From the NCBI RefSeq assembly GCF_000967965.1, contig NZ_LACC01000030.1:1-64000 (forward strand): 64,000 nucleotides of DNA. Direction: 5' to 3'. The notes under the pieces are model-generated. The model was not told where the DNA came from. It made no database searches and worked only from the letters and a program-made list of their open reading frames with translations. Shown one piece after another: positions 24,437 through 32,938 of this stretch. Origin of the DNA: Pseudomonas fluorescens. GTDB taxonomy: Bacteria; Pseudomonadota; Gammaproteobacteria; Pseudomonadales; Pseudomonadaceae. Each line of letters starts with the position of its first letter. Position 1 is the stretch's first letter. Position numbers and translations under genes: made by a program.

Positions 24437-25213
24437 ATGCTTGATCCGATGGACTTTCGCGGCAAAGTGGTACTGGTCACCGGCGGTGGCAAAGGTGTGG
24501 GTCGCGGCATCAGCCAGCGCTTCCTGGACTGTGGCGCCGAGGTGGTGATTTGCGGTCGCGAAGCCCCACAAACCTTGCCTGCCAGCGCCGGGCGCGAGGC
24601 GCTGTTCGTGCCCTGCGACCTGCGGGATGTCGAGCAATCCGGGCGCTTGATCACACAAATCGTCGAGCGCTTCGGTCGTCTCGACGTGCTGATCAACAAC
24701 GCCGGCGGTTCGCCGAATGCCGACGCCGCGACAGCCTCACCGCGTTTCAGCGAGGCAATCATCCGATTAAACCTGATCGCGCCACTGAACCTGTGCCAGC
24801 AGGCCAACCAGGTGATGCAGGCCCAGGCCGACGGCGGTGCGATCATCAACATCTGCAGCGTCAGCGCCACCCGCCCTTCCCCCGGCACCGCCGCTTACGG
24901 CGCGGCCAAGGCCGGTCTGCTGAACCTGACCACCTCGCTGGCGGTGGAATGGGCGCCGAAGGTGCGGGTCAACGCAGTGACCGCCGGGCTGATTCTCACC
25001 GAGCAGTCGGCCATGCATTATGGTGACGACGCGGGCATAGCCCGGGTGGCAGCGACCATTCCATTGCAACGTCTGGCGACCCCGGAAGATATTGGCGACA
25101 CCTGCCTGTACCTGGCCTCGAAGCTGGCCCGTTACGTCAGCGGTGCGGACATCGCGGTGCATGGCGCGGGCGAACGCCCGGCGTTTCTCGACGCGGCCCA
25201 ATCCCATTCATAA
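24437..25213 (+). CDS. SDR-family oxidoreductase
   Basis: A 258-residue short-chain dehydrogenase with TGGGKGVG (about residue 15), NNAGG and the catalytic YGAAK. The start at 24437 has AAAGAGAA upstream and follows operator 9 by a leader of about 29 bases. The longer in-frame opening at 24266 would include the REP pair and is rejected. It forms an operon with the SRPBCC gene 13 bases downstream. The exact hydroxyl or keto position acted on is unknown. A hydroxysteroid or ring-fragment dehydrogenase is likely from context. Confidence 0.78.
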   Translation: MLDPMDFRGKVVLVTGGGKGVGRGISQRFLDCGAEVVICGREAPQTLPASAGREALFVPCDLRDVEQSGRLITQIVERFGRLDVLINNAGGSPNADAATASPRFSEAIIRLNLIAPLNLCQQANQVMQAQADGGAIINICSVSATRPSPGTAAYGAAKAGLLNLTTSLAVEWAPKVRVNAVTAGLILTEQSAMHYGDDAGIARVAATIPLQRLATPEDIGDTCLYLASKLARYVSGADIAVHGAGERPAFLDAAQSHS

Positions 25214-25226
25214 GAGGAGCTTTGAC

Positions 25227-25727
25227 ATGCCCGTAGCCAGCCACAGCGTTGTACTGAACCTCACGCAACAAGCCGCCTGGGCCAAACTGCGCGACCTGAG
25301 CCTGGCCCCGCACTACGTGCCGGGCCTGACCGGTTGCCAGTTTCATCCCGGCGTGCAGGAAGGCCTGGGCGCCAGCCGCCGGGTGTTGCGCAAGGGCGGT
25401 CAGTATCTGGATGAAAGCGTGGTGCAGTGGCGGGAAGGCACGGGGTTCGTGCTGCGGTTGCACAAGGGCGGCAATGACTCGCCCTTTCCGTTTCGCGAGG
25501 CGAGTTTCAGTTATGCCTTGCAGCCGGAGGGGGATGTGACCCGCATCACCCTGCAAATGAGATACAGCCTGCGCGGTGGCAGGCTGTTTGAAAGGTTGCT
25601 GGCCAAGGCCTTCAACAAGGTCGTGCAGCAGATTGCCGAGAACCTCAAGGCCTTCTACGAAACCGGCCGGACACAGAATCCCGACCGGATCGAAACCCGC
25701 CTTCAGGAGCGCGCCACTTCCGAGTGA
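25227..25727 (+). CDS. SRPBCC-family (START-like) ligand-binding protein
   Basis: A 166-residue protein of the polyketide-cyclase/SRPBCC type. The first strand is SHSVVLNLTQQAAWAKLRDL, followed by WREGTGFVLRLH and a long C-terminal helix (FERLLAKAFNKVVQQIAENL). This fold forms a deep hydrophobic pocket and includes sterol-binding START domains. It has no visible catalytic motif. Its co-transcription with an SDR in a steroid regulon suggests binding or cyclising/isomerising a steroid intermediate, which is inference. AAGAGGAG precedes the ATG. Its 3' end overlaps the converging SnoaL gene by 25 bases. Confidence 0.65.
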   Translation: MPVASHSVVLNLTQQAAWAKLRDLSLAPHYVPGLTGCQFHPGVQEGLGASRRVLRKGGQYLDESVVQWREGTGFVLRLHKGGNDSPFPFREASFSYALQPEGDVTRITLQMRYSLRGGRLFERLLAKAFNKVVQQIAENLKAFYETGRTQNPDRIETRLQERATSE

Positions 25728-26137
25728 GCGGTAAAACGGGTGGCGACGATCTTCCATTGGCCGGCGATACGCTGGTAACGGTCCTGATAGAACCCACCCA
25801 ACTGCCGCGTCGCCCCGCTCTCGCCATCCAGGTTGAAATACCACAGGGCCCAACGGCCCTGGGCCTGATCCTCGTTCAGCACTTCGATTTCCGGGTTGGC
25901 GCCGTGATGCAGGTCGATCACCCGCTGATGGCAAGCCAGTTCGCGATACAGCGCGACAAAACTGTCGCGCTCGCGAAAGACCCCCAACGGTCCGTAATCG
26001 ATCAGCACTTCACCTTCGGCAAAGCAGTCGGCGATCACCTCGACCTGCTTGAGATCGCAGGCGTTGAGGTAGCGATGCTTGAGCTGGCGGATCTCCTCCA
26101 GCGCTTCCAGGCGGGCGATCCGCTGCTCCAGATTCAT
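25703..26137 (-). CDS. SnoaL/NTF2-like protein
   Basis: A 144-residue SnoaL-like protein. An N-terminal helix (LEQRIARLEALEEIRQLKHR) leads into the cone-shaped alpha+beta fold with FAEGEVLIDYG and a C-terminal QWKIVATRF strand. Relatives include hydratases, cyclases and isomerases, and the fold is the same as that of ketosteroid isomerase, encoded immediately upstream with an ATGA overlap. It may be a diverged isomerase/hydratase or a binding protein for a steroid intermediate. Last gene of the long acyl-CoA/isomerase operon. Confidence 0.65.
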   Translation of the reverse strand: MNLEQRIARLEALEEIRQLKHRYLNACDLKQVEVIADCFAEGEVLIDYGPLGVFRERDSFVALYRELACHQRVIDLHHGANPEIEVLNEDQAQGRWALWYFNLDGESGATRQLGGFYQDRYQRIAGQWKIVATRFTAHSEVARS

Positions 26138-26523
26138 ACTGCACCTCGCGCTGTCACGTTGACCTCACTCCAGAAGGCTTTCATCGAACGGACTTTGCCG
26201 TCGGCATCGAACTCCATCACGTCGATCACATGCAGCGAGCACGGTTGCCCGCCCCACTCCATGTCGACCCGGAACGGCATCGCGCCGCAACCGTTGAGTG
26301 TCGCGCGCACCGGGCCGGTCTGGGTTGCGGAGACTTTCATCGCCCCCAGCCCTTCACGGTAAAAGCGCGCGATGGCGTCGATGCCCTGCAACGGCGCGTG
26401 GCCGACCGGGTCTTCAACGGTGGCGTCCTTGGCGTAAAGCGCGAGGATGCCCTCGATGTCGCTGGCATCCACCAGCTCCACATAACGCGCCATGGTCGCC
26501 TGAATCTGTTGAGCGCTGATCAT
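26134..26523 (-). CDS. ksi: Steroid Delta5-3-ketoisomerase
   Basis: A 129-residue protein very close in layout to the well-studied Pseudomonas putida ketosteroid isomerase. Shared stretches include ARYVELVD, DATVEDP, GLGAMKV, GPVRA, NGCGAMPFRV and FWSEVN. The catalytic residues are all present: Tyr14, Asp38 and Asp101 correspond to Tyr16, Asp40 and Asp103. It moves the double bond of 5-ene-3-ketosteroids to the conjugated 4-ene position. It starts directly next to the thiolase stop (26524) and is coupled to the SnoaL gene. This gene is a strong marker for steroid use. Confidence 0.93.
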   Translation of the reverse strand: MISAQQIQATMARYVELVDASDIEGILALYAKDATVEDPVGHAPLQGIDAIARFYREGLGAMKVSATQTGPVRATLNGCGAMPFRVDMEWGGQPCSLHVIDVMEFDADGKVRSMKAFWSEVNVTARGAV

Positions 26524-27726
26524 TCAGACCACCTCGAACAGCGCAGCAGCGCCCATGCCGCCACCGATGCACATGCTCACCACCACATAACGCAAACCGC
26601 GACGCTGGCCTTCGACCAACGCGTGGCCGACCATCCGCGCACCGGACATGCCGAACGGATGGCCGATGGAGATCGCCCCGCCGTTGACGTTCAGGCGCTC
26701 GGCCGGAATACCCAGGGTGTCGCGGCAGTACAGCACCTGACAGGCGAACGCTTCGTTCAACTCCCAGAGGCCGATGTGGTCCATGGTCAGGCCGTGGCGC
26801 TTGAGCAGCTTGGGGATGGCGTACACCGGGCCGATGCCCATCTCGTCGGAATTGCAGCCGGCGACAGCCATGCCGCGATAGATCCCCAGCGGTTCCAGGC
26901 CACGCTTCTCGGCCATTTTGGCGCTCATCAACACCGAGGCCGATGCACCGTCGGACAACTGCGAGGCATTGCCGGCGGTGATGAAACGCCCCTTGTCGCT
27001 CCACTGACCGCCCGGCCACACCGGCTCCAGCGCCTTCAGGCTCTGGAGGGTGGTGTCGATACGGTTGCACTCGTCGCGCAGCAAGGTGACGGTTTCATAA
27101 CTGGTTTCGCCGGTGGCCTTGTCGAACAGTGCCTTGCGGCTGGCCAGCGGCGCCAGTTCACGGTCGAAGCGCCCGGCACTCTGGGCCTGCGCGGTGCGCA
27201 GCTGGCTCTGGTAGCTGTATTCGTCCTGCTCGTCGCGGGAGATGCCGTAGCGCGCGGAAACGATCTCGGCGGTTTCGATCATCGGGATATAGGCGTGCGG
27301 ATCCAGCTCGATCACCGAACCCGACTGGTTGCGATACAGGTTCTTGTGCTTGTTCTGCACCAGGGAAATCGACTCCAGGCCACCGGCCACGGCGATGTCG
27401 ATTTCGTCGCACATGATGCCTTTGGCGGCCATGGCGATACTCATCAGGCCCGACGAACACTGGCGCTCGACAGCCATCCCGGCAACCGACGCCGGCAAGC
27501 CGCCGGCAATCGCGCACAGGCGACCCAGGTTATAGGACTGGGTGCCCTGCTGCGCCGCGGCGCCGATGATCACGTCGTCCACTTCACCCGGCTCGATGCC
27601 GGCACGGCGCACGGCTTCGCGCACCACATGGCCGCCCAGTTGCGGCGCTTCGGTGTCATTGAACGCACCGCGAAAGGCTTTGCCGATCGGAGTGCGGGCG
27701 GTGGAAACGATGACGGCTTCTTTCAT
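26524..27726 (-). CDS. Thiolase (acetyl-CoA acetyltransferase family)
   Basis: A 400-residue degradative thiolase. The acylated cysteine is in RQCSSGL (about residue 90), the catalytic histidine in GHPFG and the second cysteine in SMCIGGGMG near the C-terminus. It cleaves 3-ketoacyl-CoA esters. In steroid pathways such thiolases (FadA5/FadA6 type) act on the side chain or on the opened C/D rings. Linked FadE30-like and IpdF-like genes make the ring-fragment role more likely. The separate FadA subtype cannot be settled by eye. Confidence 0.85.
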   Translation of the reverse strand: MKEAVIVSTARTPIGKAFRGAFNDTEAPQLGGHVVREAVRRAGIEPGEVDDVIIGAAAQQGTQSYNLGRLCAIAGGLPASVAGMAVERQCSSGLMSIAMAAKGIMCDEIDIAVAGGLESISLVQNKHKNLYRNQSGSVIELDPHAYIPMIETAEIVSARYGISRDEQDEYSYQSQLRTAQAQSAGRFDRELAPLASRKALFDKATGETSYETVTLLRDECNRIDTTLQSLKALEPVWPGGQWSDKGRFITAGNASQLSDGASASVLMSAKMAEKRGLEPLGIYRGMAVAGCNSDEMGIGPVYAIPKLLKRHGLTMDHIGLWELNEAFACQVLYCRDTLGIPAERLNVNGGAISIGHPFGMSGARMVGHALVEGQRRGLRYVVVSMCIGGGMGAAALFEVV

Positions 27727-27755
27727 GCTGGATTCCTCGAAAATGCTGTTGAAGG

Positions 27756-28214
27756 TCAGGCCGGGTAATAGCGACTGATGGTGTCGACCACACAGCCGGG
27801 ACGTTCCTCGCCGTCGATTTCCACGCTGACGCGGATGGTCGCCTGTACGCCGCCCTTCACTTCCTCGACCGCGATCAGTTGCGCACTGCCGCGCACCCGC
27901 GAACCGACGCGCACCACCGAGGGGAAGCGCACCCGCTCACAGCCGTAATTGACGCCCATGGCCAGGCCACGGACTTCGACGATCTGCGGCAAGAACAGAT
28001 TGACCAGCGACAGGCTCAAGTAGCCATGGGCAATGCAGGTGCCGAACGGGCCGCTGGCAGCCTTGACCGGATCGACGTGAATCCACTGGTGATCACCGGT
28101 GGCGTCGGCAAACAGATTGATTCGGTCCTGTTCCAGCAGCAGCCAGTCACTGGCGCCAAGCGATTCGCCCACGGCGTCGAACAAGGCCATAGGCGTGTCG
28201 AAAATACGTGGCAT
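27756..28214 (-). CDS. MaoC-family enoyl-CoA hydratase
   Basis: A 152-residue single-hotdog MaoC protein with the hydratase motif ATGDHQWIHVD (about residues 39-49), the catalytic Asp/His pair, and FGTCIAHGYLSLSL. It hydrates trans-2-enoyl-CoA, usually giving the (R)-hydroxy product. It sits two bases after the SDR stop (28217) and 29 bases ahead of the thiolase, so dehydrogenation, hydration, oxidation and thiolysis are encoded consecutively. The substrate is presumably a steroid-derived CoA ester. Confidence 0.8.
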   Translation of the reverse strand: MPRIFDTPMALFDAVGESLGASDWLLLEQDRINLFADATGDHQWIHVDPVKAASGPFGTCIAHGYLSLSLVNLFLPQIVEVRGLAMGVNYGCERVRFPSVVRVGSRVRGSAQLIAVEEVKGGVQATIRVSVEIDGEERPGCVVDTISRYYPA

Positions 28215-28216
28215 GG

Positions 28217-28999
28217 TCACGCCCTCTGGCTGGACACCGACAACACTTCGCCGGTCATGTAGGAGCTGTAGTCGCTGGCCAGGAACATCATCACGTTGGC
28301 CACTTCCCAGACTTCGGCGGCACGACCGAACGCTTCGTTGGCGGCCAGTTGATCGAGCACCGCCTGGGGCGCGGATTTGCGCAGGAAATCGTGCAGGGCA
28401 ATGCTCGGGCTGACCGCGTTGATGCGAATGCCGTAGTCGGCGGCTTCGACCGCTGCGCAGCGGGTCAGCGCCATCACGCCAGCCTTGGCGGCGGCGTAGT
28501 GCGCCTGCTCTTTCTGCGCACGCCAGCCCAGTACCGAGGCGTTGTTGACGATGACTCCAGCACGACGCTCCATCATTTTCGGCAGCATGGCGCGGGTCAT
28601 GCGCATGGTGCCGGTGAGCGTCACGTCGATGACCCGATTCCACTCTTCGTCGGCCATGTCCACCAGCAACCGCGAGCCGCCAAGGCCGGCGTTGTTGATC
28701 AGCACATCGACGCCTTGCAGGTCACGCTCGGCGCAGGCGATCAGTTGCTGCACCTGAGCTTCGTCGGCAACGTTGCAGACCTGGCCGAAGACCTGCTGCA
28801 GCCCGGTGGTTTCGCGGATTTTCAGCACCGCTTCGGCCAACCGGCCTTCATGGATATCGCTGATCATCAGCGCACGACAGCCTTCTTCGGCGGCACGTAC
28901 GGCGGCGGAAAAACCGATCCCGGCACCGGCGGCGGCGGTGATCAGTACCGACTTGCCGCGCAGCAGACCGCGACCTTCAACATATTGAGGTACAGACAT
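28217..28999 (-). CDS. SDR-family dehydrogenase, IpdF-like
   Basis: A 260-residue SDR. It has an unusual glycine motif, TAAAGAGIG (about residues 20-28), NNAG and YAAAK. Its N-terminus (GRGLLRGKSVLITAA) and its position next to a FadE30-like dehydrogenase resemble IpdF, an SDR of HIP catabolism in mycobacteria. That parallel is from memory. Otherwise it can be called a 3-hydroxyacyl-CoA dehydrogenase of SDR type. AAGGAGAG precedes the ATG at 28999. The reading upstream to 29053 lies in the neighbouring gene. Confidence 0.7.
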   Translation of the reverse strand: MSVPQYVEGRGLLRGKSVLITAAAGAGIGFSAAVRAAEEGCRALMISDIHEGRLAEAVLKIRETTGLQQVFGQVCNVADEAQVQQLIACAERDLQGVDVLINNAGLGGSRLLVDMADEEWNRVIDVTLTGTMRMTRAMLPKMMERRAGVIVNNASVLGWRAQKEQAHYAAAKAGVMALTRCAAVEAADYGIRINAVSPSIALHDFLRKSAPQAVLDQLAANEAFGRAAEVWEVANVMMFLASDYSSYMTGEVLSVSSQRA

Positions 29000-29012
29000 G
29001 AACTCTCTCCTT

Positions 29013-30206
29013 TCAGGCGCGCGGACGCGGCTCTTTGGGCATGCCCAAGGCACGCTCGGCGATGATGTTGCGCTGGATTTCGTTGCTGCCGCCGTAGAGG
29101 GTGTCGGCGCGGCTGAACAGGTACAGCGACTGCAAACGGGTCAGTTGGTAAGGTCCGGCTTCGAGCAATTCCGCCTCGGCGCCGAGGACGTCCATCGCCA
29201 ACTTGCCGAGGCTGGCGTGCCAGGTCGACCAGAACAGCTTGTAGATGGTTGCCTCTTTGCGCAGCGAACCGTCCTGGCTACCCGAGAGCATGCGCAACGA
29301 GTTGTAGCGCATGATCCGCAGCCCGCTCCAGGCTTCGGCCAGGCGCTGACGCAGGATCGGGTCGCGGTCGGCGCCGTTGGCCTTGGCGATGGCGATGATT
29401 TCGTTGAGTTCGTTCTGAAACTGCATCTGCTGGCCGAGGGTGGAGACACCCCGCTCGAAGCCCAGCAGCGCCATGGCGATCTTCCAGCCTTCGCCCGGCG
29501 CGCCGATGATGTTGGTGGCGTCGGTTCGGGCATCGTCGAAGAACACTTCGTTGAATTCCGAGGTGCCGGTGAGTTGTTCGATGGGGCGTACGGTGATTTC
29601 CGTCTGGGCCATCGGCACCAGCAGGAACGACAGACCGCGATGGCCGACGCTGCCCGGTTCGGTGCGGGCGATGACAAAGCACCAATCCGATTCGTGGGCC
29701 AGGGACGTCCAGACTTTCTGGCCATTGATGATCCAACTGCCGGTGGCTTCATCCAGCGTTGCGCGGGTCTTGACGTTGGCCAGGTCGGAACCGGCGCCCG
29801 GCTCTGAATAGCCCTGGCACCAGAACGACGTACCGCTGACGATCCCCGGCAAAAAGCGCTGCTGCTGTTCGACCGTACCGAACGCGGCGATGGTCGGCCC
29901 GGCCAGGCCTTCGCCGATGTGCCCCATGCGGCCGGGACCGCCCGCGCGGGCGTATTCCTCGTTGAAGATCACCTGTTCGGTGATCGACAAGCCGCGCCCG
30001 CCATGCTCCGGCGCCCAGCCGACGCAGGTCCAGCCACCTTCGGCGAGCTTGCGCTCCCAGGCTTTGCGCTCTTCGGGAAACATGTGCTCATCGCCCGGTC
30101 CACCGCGAAAACGCAAGGCTTCGAACTCGCCGCAGAGGTTGGCGCTCATCCAGTCGGCGACTTCCCGACGGAAGCGTTCGTCCTGCTCGCTGAAACTGAT
30201 TTTCAT
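29013..30206 (-). CDS. Acyl-CoA dehydrogenase, FadE30-like
   Basis: A 397-residue acyl-CoA dehydrogenase. Conserved segments include CQGYSEPGAGSDLANV, WTSLAHESDWC, FNEVFFDDART, GFERGVSTLGQQ and SRADTLYGGSNEIQRNI. These closely match what I recall of FadE30, which begins desaturation of the HIP-CoA side chain. At the position of the classical MCAD base the motif reads YGGS rather than YEGT, so the base must lie elsewhere or in a partner subunit. The ATG overlaps the stop of the upstream dehydrogenase (ATGA), consistent with a heteromeric pair or consecutive enzymes. Confidence 0.82.
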   Translation of the reverse strand: MKISFSEQDERFRREVADWMSANLCGEFEALRFRGGPGDEHMFPEERKAWERKLAEGGWTCVGWAPEHGGRGLSITEQVIFNEEYARAGGPGRMGHIGEGLAGPTIAAFGTVEQQQRFLPGIVSGTSFWCQGYSEPGAGSDLANVKTRATLDEATGSWIINGQKVWTSLAHESDWCFVIARTEPGSVGHRGLSFLLVPMAQTEITVRPIEQLTGTSEFNEVFFDDARTDATNIIGAPGEGWKIAMALLGFERGVSTLGQQMQFQNELNEIIAIAKANGADRDPILRQRLAEAWSGLRIMRYNSLRMLSGSQDGSLRKEATIYKLFWSTWHASLGKLAMDVLGAEAELLEAGPYQLTRLQSLYLFSRADTLYGGSNEIQRNIIAERALGMPKEPRPRA

Positions 30207-31375
30207 GGCTGCTCTCCCAGAATCACCGAAGCAATGCGCTCGCGATGCCAGGCCGGTAGCCCGAGGAAACTCTCGCTGGCACGGGCGCGTTTGAAGTAGA
30301 GGTGCGGGTCGTATTCCCAGGTGAAACCGACGCCACCATGCAACTGGATCGATTCGGACGCGCAATGGAAGTAGGTCTCGGAGCACTGCGCCTTGGCCAG
30401 CGCCGCCGCCAGCGGCAGTTCGGCCGCGACCTGGGGATCACCCTGGGGATCGAGGACTTCCTGGGCCACGCACGCGGCGTAATAACTGGCCGAACGGGCG
30501 CATTCGACTTGCAGCATCATGTCGGCGGCGCGGTGCTTGAGGGCCTGGAAACTGGCAATCGGGCGACCGAACTGCTGGCGCTCCTGCATGTAGGCCACGC
30601 TGAGGTCGAGCACCTGCTGCGCGCCGCCGGTCTGTTCGGCAGCCAGGCCGATGCAGGCCAGTTGCAGAACTCGCTCAAGGTGCGACCAGCCGTTGCCGAA
30701 CTCACCCAGCAGGCAGTCGGCTTCAAGGTACAGGCCCTTGAGCTGGATCCGCGCCTGACGCCGGGTCTGGTCCATGGTCGGCAACATCTGCCGTTCGATG
30801 CCTGCGCGGACGGCGCTCACGGCAAACAGGCTGATGCCCGTTTCGCCAGTGGTTCCGGGTTGTCGTGCGGCAATGATCAACAGGTCGGCGCCATGGCCGT
30901 CGAGCACATGCTTGAGGGTACCGTCGAGGACGAACCCGTCGCCTTCAGCCACCACCGTTGCCTGGACATCGTCGGCGGACCAGCCGTTGGCACTGCTGAA
31001 CGCCAGGGTCGCGGTCACGCTGCCGTCGGCAATCGACGGCAACCAACGCTGCTTCTGTTCATCATTGGCCGCCAGCAACAGCGCAGGGGTGGCCATGCAG
31101 GCGGTGGCGAAAAACGGCGAGCACAGCAAACGCCGGCCCATCTGTTCCAGCAGGATCGTCAGCTCGACAAAGCCGAGGCCCAGGCCACCATAGGTTTCGG
31201 GGATATGAATCGCTGGCCAGTACATTTCCTGGCACAGACGCTGCCAGAGGGCTTCGTCGAAACCCCGCTCACTGACCATTGCCGCGCGCACGGCGGCAGA
31301 ATCCGAGACATCGGCGAGGAAGCCCTCGGCCGATGCGCGGATCATTTCCTGTTCGTCGCTGAATGCAAACTCCAT
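30203..31375 (-). CDS. Acyl-CoA dehydrogenase family protein (partner type)
   Basis: A 390-residue acyl-CoA dehydrogenase-fold protein beginning MEFAFSDEQEMIRASAEGFL. It has RQQFGRPIASFQALKHRAADM and IQLHGGVGFTWEYDPHLYF near the C-terminus. The usual TQ-ECTSEPGAGSD-like FAD segment is weak here (ATLAFSSANGW), and no YEGT-type base is seen. Such sequences occur as FadE31-34-like or as the non-catalytic half of heteromeric enzymes. The ATG at 31375 is preferred to 31432 because the family N-terminus starts there. First gene of the seven-gene operon ending at 25703. Confidence 0.75.
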   Translation of the reverse strand: MEFAFSDEQEMIRASAEGFLADVSDSAAVRAAMVSERGFDEALWQRLCQEMYWPAIHIPETYGGLGLGFVELTILLEQMGRRLLCSPFFATACMATPALLLAANDEQKQRWLPSIADGSVTATLAFSSANGWSADDVQATVVAEGDGFVLDGTLKHVLDGHGADLLIIAARQPGTTGETGISLFAVSAVRAGIERQMLPTMDQTRRQARIQLKGLYLEADCLLGEFGNGWSHLERVLQLACIGLAAEQTGGAQQVLDLSVAYMQERQQFGRPIASFQALKHRAADMMLQVECARSASYYAACVAQEVLDPQGDPQVAAELPLAAALAKAQCSETYFHCASESIQLHGGVGFTWEYDPHLYFKRARASESFLGLPAWHRERIASVILGEQP

Positions 31376-31474
31376 CGCGGCGCCTTCTGCTCGTTTGGCG
31401 GGGCGCGCGTGGCGCAACACCCCTTTGAGCATGAAGTTTGGCGCCGGCCGGACGCGGCAGAATCGTTAGCCCTG

Positions 31475-31494
31475 CCTAGTCCGAACGGGTGATG
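31475..31494 (-). promoter_or_regulatory. Possible weak operator 10 upstream of the acyl-CoA operon
   Basis: On the plus strand TAGTCCGAACGGGTGATG (31477-31494) matches the island dyad except in the right half. Unlike the other nine, its conserved half is not turned toward the gene, and I find no -10-like hexamer 20 bases away on the minus strand. It may be a weak or decayed site. Confidence 0.4.
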
Positions 31495-31525
31495 TGCTGC
31501 GGTGACTGTTCGGCCGGGAAGCCGA

Positions 31526-32935
31526 TCAGCGGCAATCTCCACCCATGCGCACCAGCAGCGCCGCACGGTGCGGTTTGAGGTACGGGTTGACTTCACCGAC
31601 CTGGCACGACGCCAGGTTCTGTAGTTCCGGTGCGAGGGGTTCTTGCACAAACAGCAACCCCGCCGGACGGGACTCGGACTGCAACTGCGCCACTGTCAGT
31701 GGCGCCACTGGCCGGCCCATGTAGTAGACCAGACGGATATCCGGCTCACCGAGGGTATAAGCCTTCTGACCCGGTTGCCCATTAGCCAGCGTGGCGACCT
31801 GCTCAAGACCACCGAACCGGTGCGACAATACCCGCGCTTCGACGAACATGTAGAACACCACAAAACCGGCCAGCATCACGTAGGGCACAACGGCCAGGAC
31901 CGTGCGCCAGCGCCCCTTCAGGTCGTCGAGCAGCGCCGACCAGTGCATCGCCAGCAGCAACGCCATGGACGGATAGACTGGCAACAGGTATTTGCCGTGT
32001 TTTTCAGTAAACAAGGAAAACACCAGCAGCGGCAGCAAACTGCAAATCAGCAACATGCCCGCCTCGCGGCGCGAGCGGATCATTGCCCAGAACTTGCGCG
32101 GTTGCACGAATGCGATCAGCCAGAACGGGAAGAAATCCCCGGCCAGGTACAACAGGTACGCATACCAGGCCTCGGCACCCTGCCCGTCGATCTTCTTCAC
32201 GATGTCTTCGCTGATGATCGAGGCCCAGATGCCCCAGCCCTGGTTCACAGACACCGCCACGTACCAGGAACCGCCCAGCACCAGGGCAATCAGCCAGCCC
32301 CAACCGTCGCACAGATAAGCCTTGGCCCGGGCATCGCGGTAGATCAAGGCATAGGCCAGGATCGGCGCCGTCACCCACAACAGGCAAACCGGCCCTTTGG
32401 TCAGCAACGCGCAACCCAGCAGCACGTAGCTCAACCGACTCCACAAGACCCGACCTTGCAGGAAGATGAACTGCCAGGCCGCCAGCAGCGCACCGAAGCA
32501 CAGCAGGGTCAGCAACATCTCGATTTCCGAGCGTCGTGCGAACAGGCTGAAGGCGCCGTTCGCGGCCAGGAACACCACGGCGAACAGTCCGACCTGCCGC
32601 CCCGCCTGCCGAACGCCGTACAGATAGGTGCCAACACAGCACAAGGCGGCAGCCAGCGCCGAAGGCAGGCGCACGCTCCACTCGGACAAGCTGCCCAGCA
32701 CCGCCGTTGAAACCAGACCGGCCCAATAGAAAAACGGCGGCTTGGACAAGTACAAGTCGCCGTTCATGTAAGGCAGCAGCCAATTGCCTGCCTCTCGCAT
32801 TTCGCGCACGGTAACGGCGCGGCGGGCCTCGTTGACACTGAGGAACGGCACGCTGCCCAGCCCCCAGAAAAACAGCAACGCAACCGCGATGGCCACGAGC
32901 AACGTAATGTATCGGGTCGATAACGATCCGGGCAT
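31526..32935 (-). CDS. ArnT-like GT83 membrane glycosyltransferase
   Basis: A 469-residue polytopic protein with about a dozen hydrophobic segments. An early periplasmic loop carries SVNEARRAVTVREM and WLLPYMNGDLYLSKPPFFYW, the pattern of ArnT/PMT-type lipid-linked sugar transferases. TEKHGKYLLPVYP is another family hallmark. These enzymes move a sugar from undecaprenyl phosphate to lipid A or a protein. It is the last of three coupled genes after a GT2 synthase and a LABN protein, which together could make and attach the sugar. The specific sugar is unknown. Confidence 0.8.
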   Translation of the reverse strand: MPGSLSTRYITLLVAIAVALLFFWGLGSVPFLSVNEARRAVTVREMREAGNWLLPYMNGDLYLSKPPFFYWAGLVSTAVLGSLSEWSVRLPSALAAALCCVGTYLYGVRQAGRQVGLFAVVFLAANGAFSLFARRSEIEMLLTLLCFGALLAAWQFIFLQGRVLWSRLSYVLLGCALLTKGPVCLLWVTAPILAYALIYRDARAKAYLCDGWGWLIALVLGGSWYVAVSVNQGWGIWASIISEDIVKKIDGQGAEAWYAYLLYLAGDFFPFWLIAFVQPRKFWAMIRSRREAGMLLICSLLPLLVFSLFTEKHGKYLLPVYPSMALLLAMHWSALLDDLKGRWRTVLAVVPYVMLAGFVVFYMFVEARVLSHRFGGLEQVATLANGQPGQKAYTLGEPDIRLVYYMGRPVAPLTVAQLQSESRPAGLLFVQEPLAPELQNLASCQVGEVNPYLKPHRAALLVRMGGDCR

Positions 32936-32938
32936 GAC

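Noticed and set aside
26230..27768. Open reading frame of 512 codons opposite the thiolase and ksi genes
   Set aside because: Composition typical of a shadow frame. The minus strand encodes a complete thiolase and a ketosteroid isomerase with catalytic residues.
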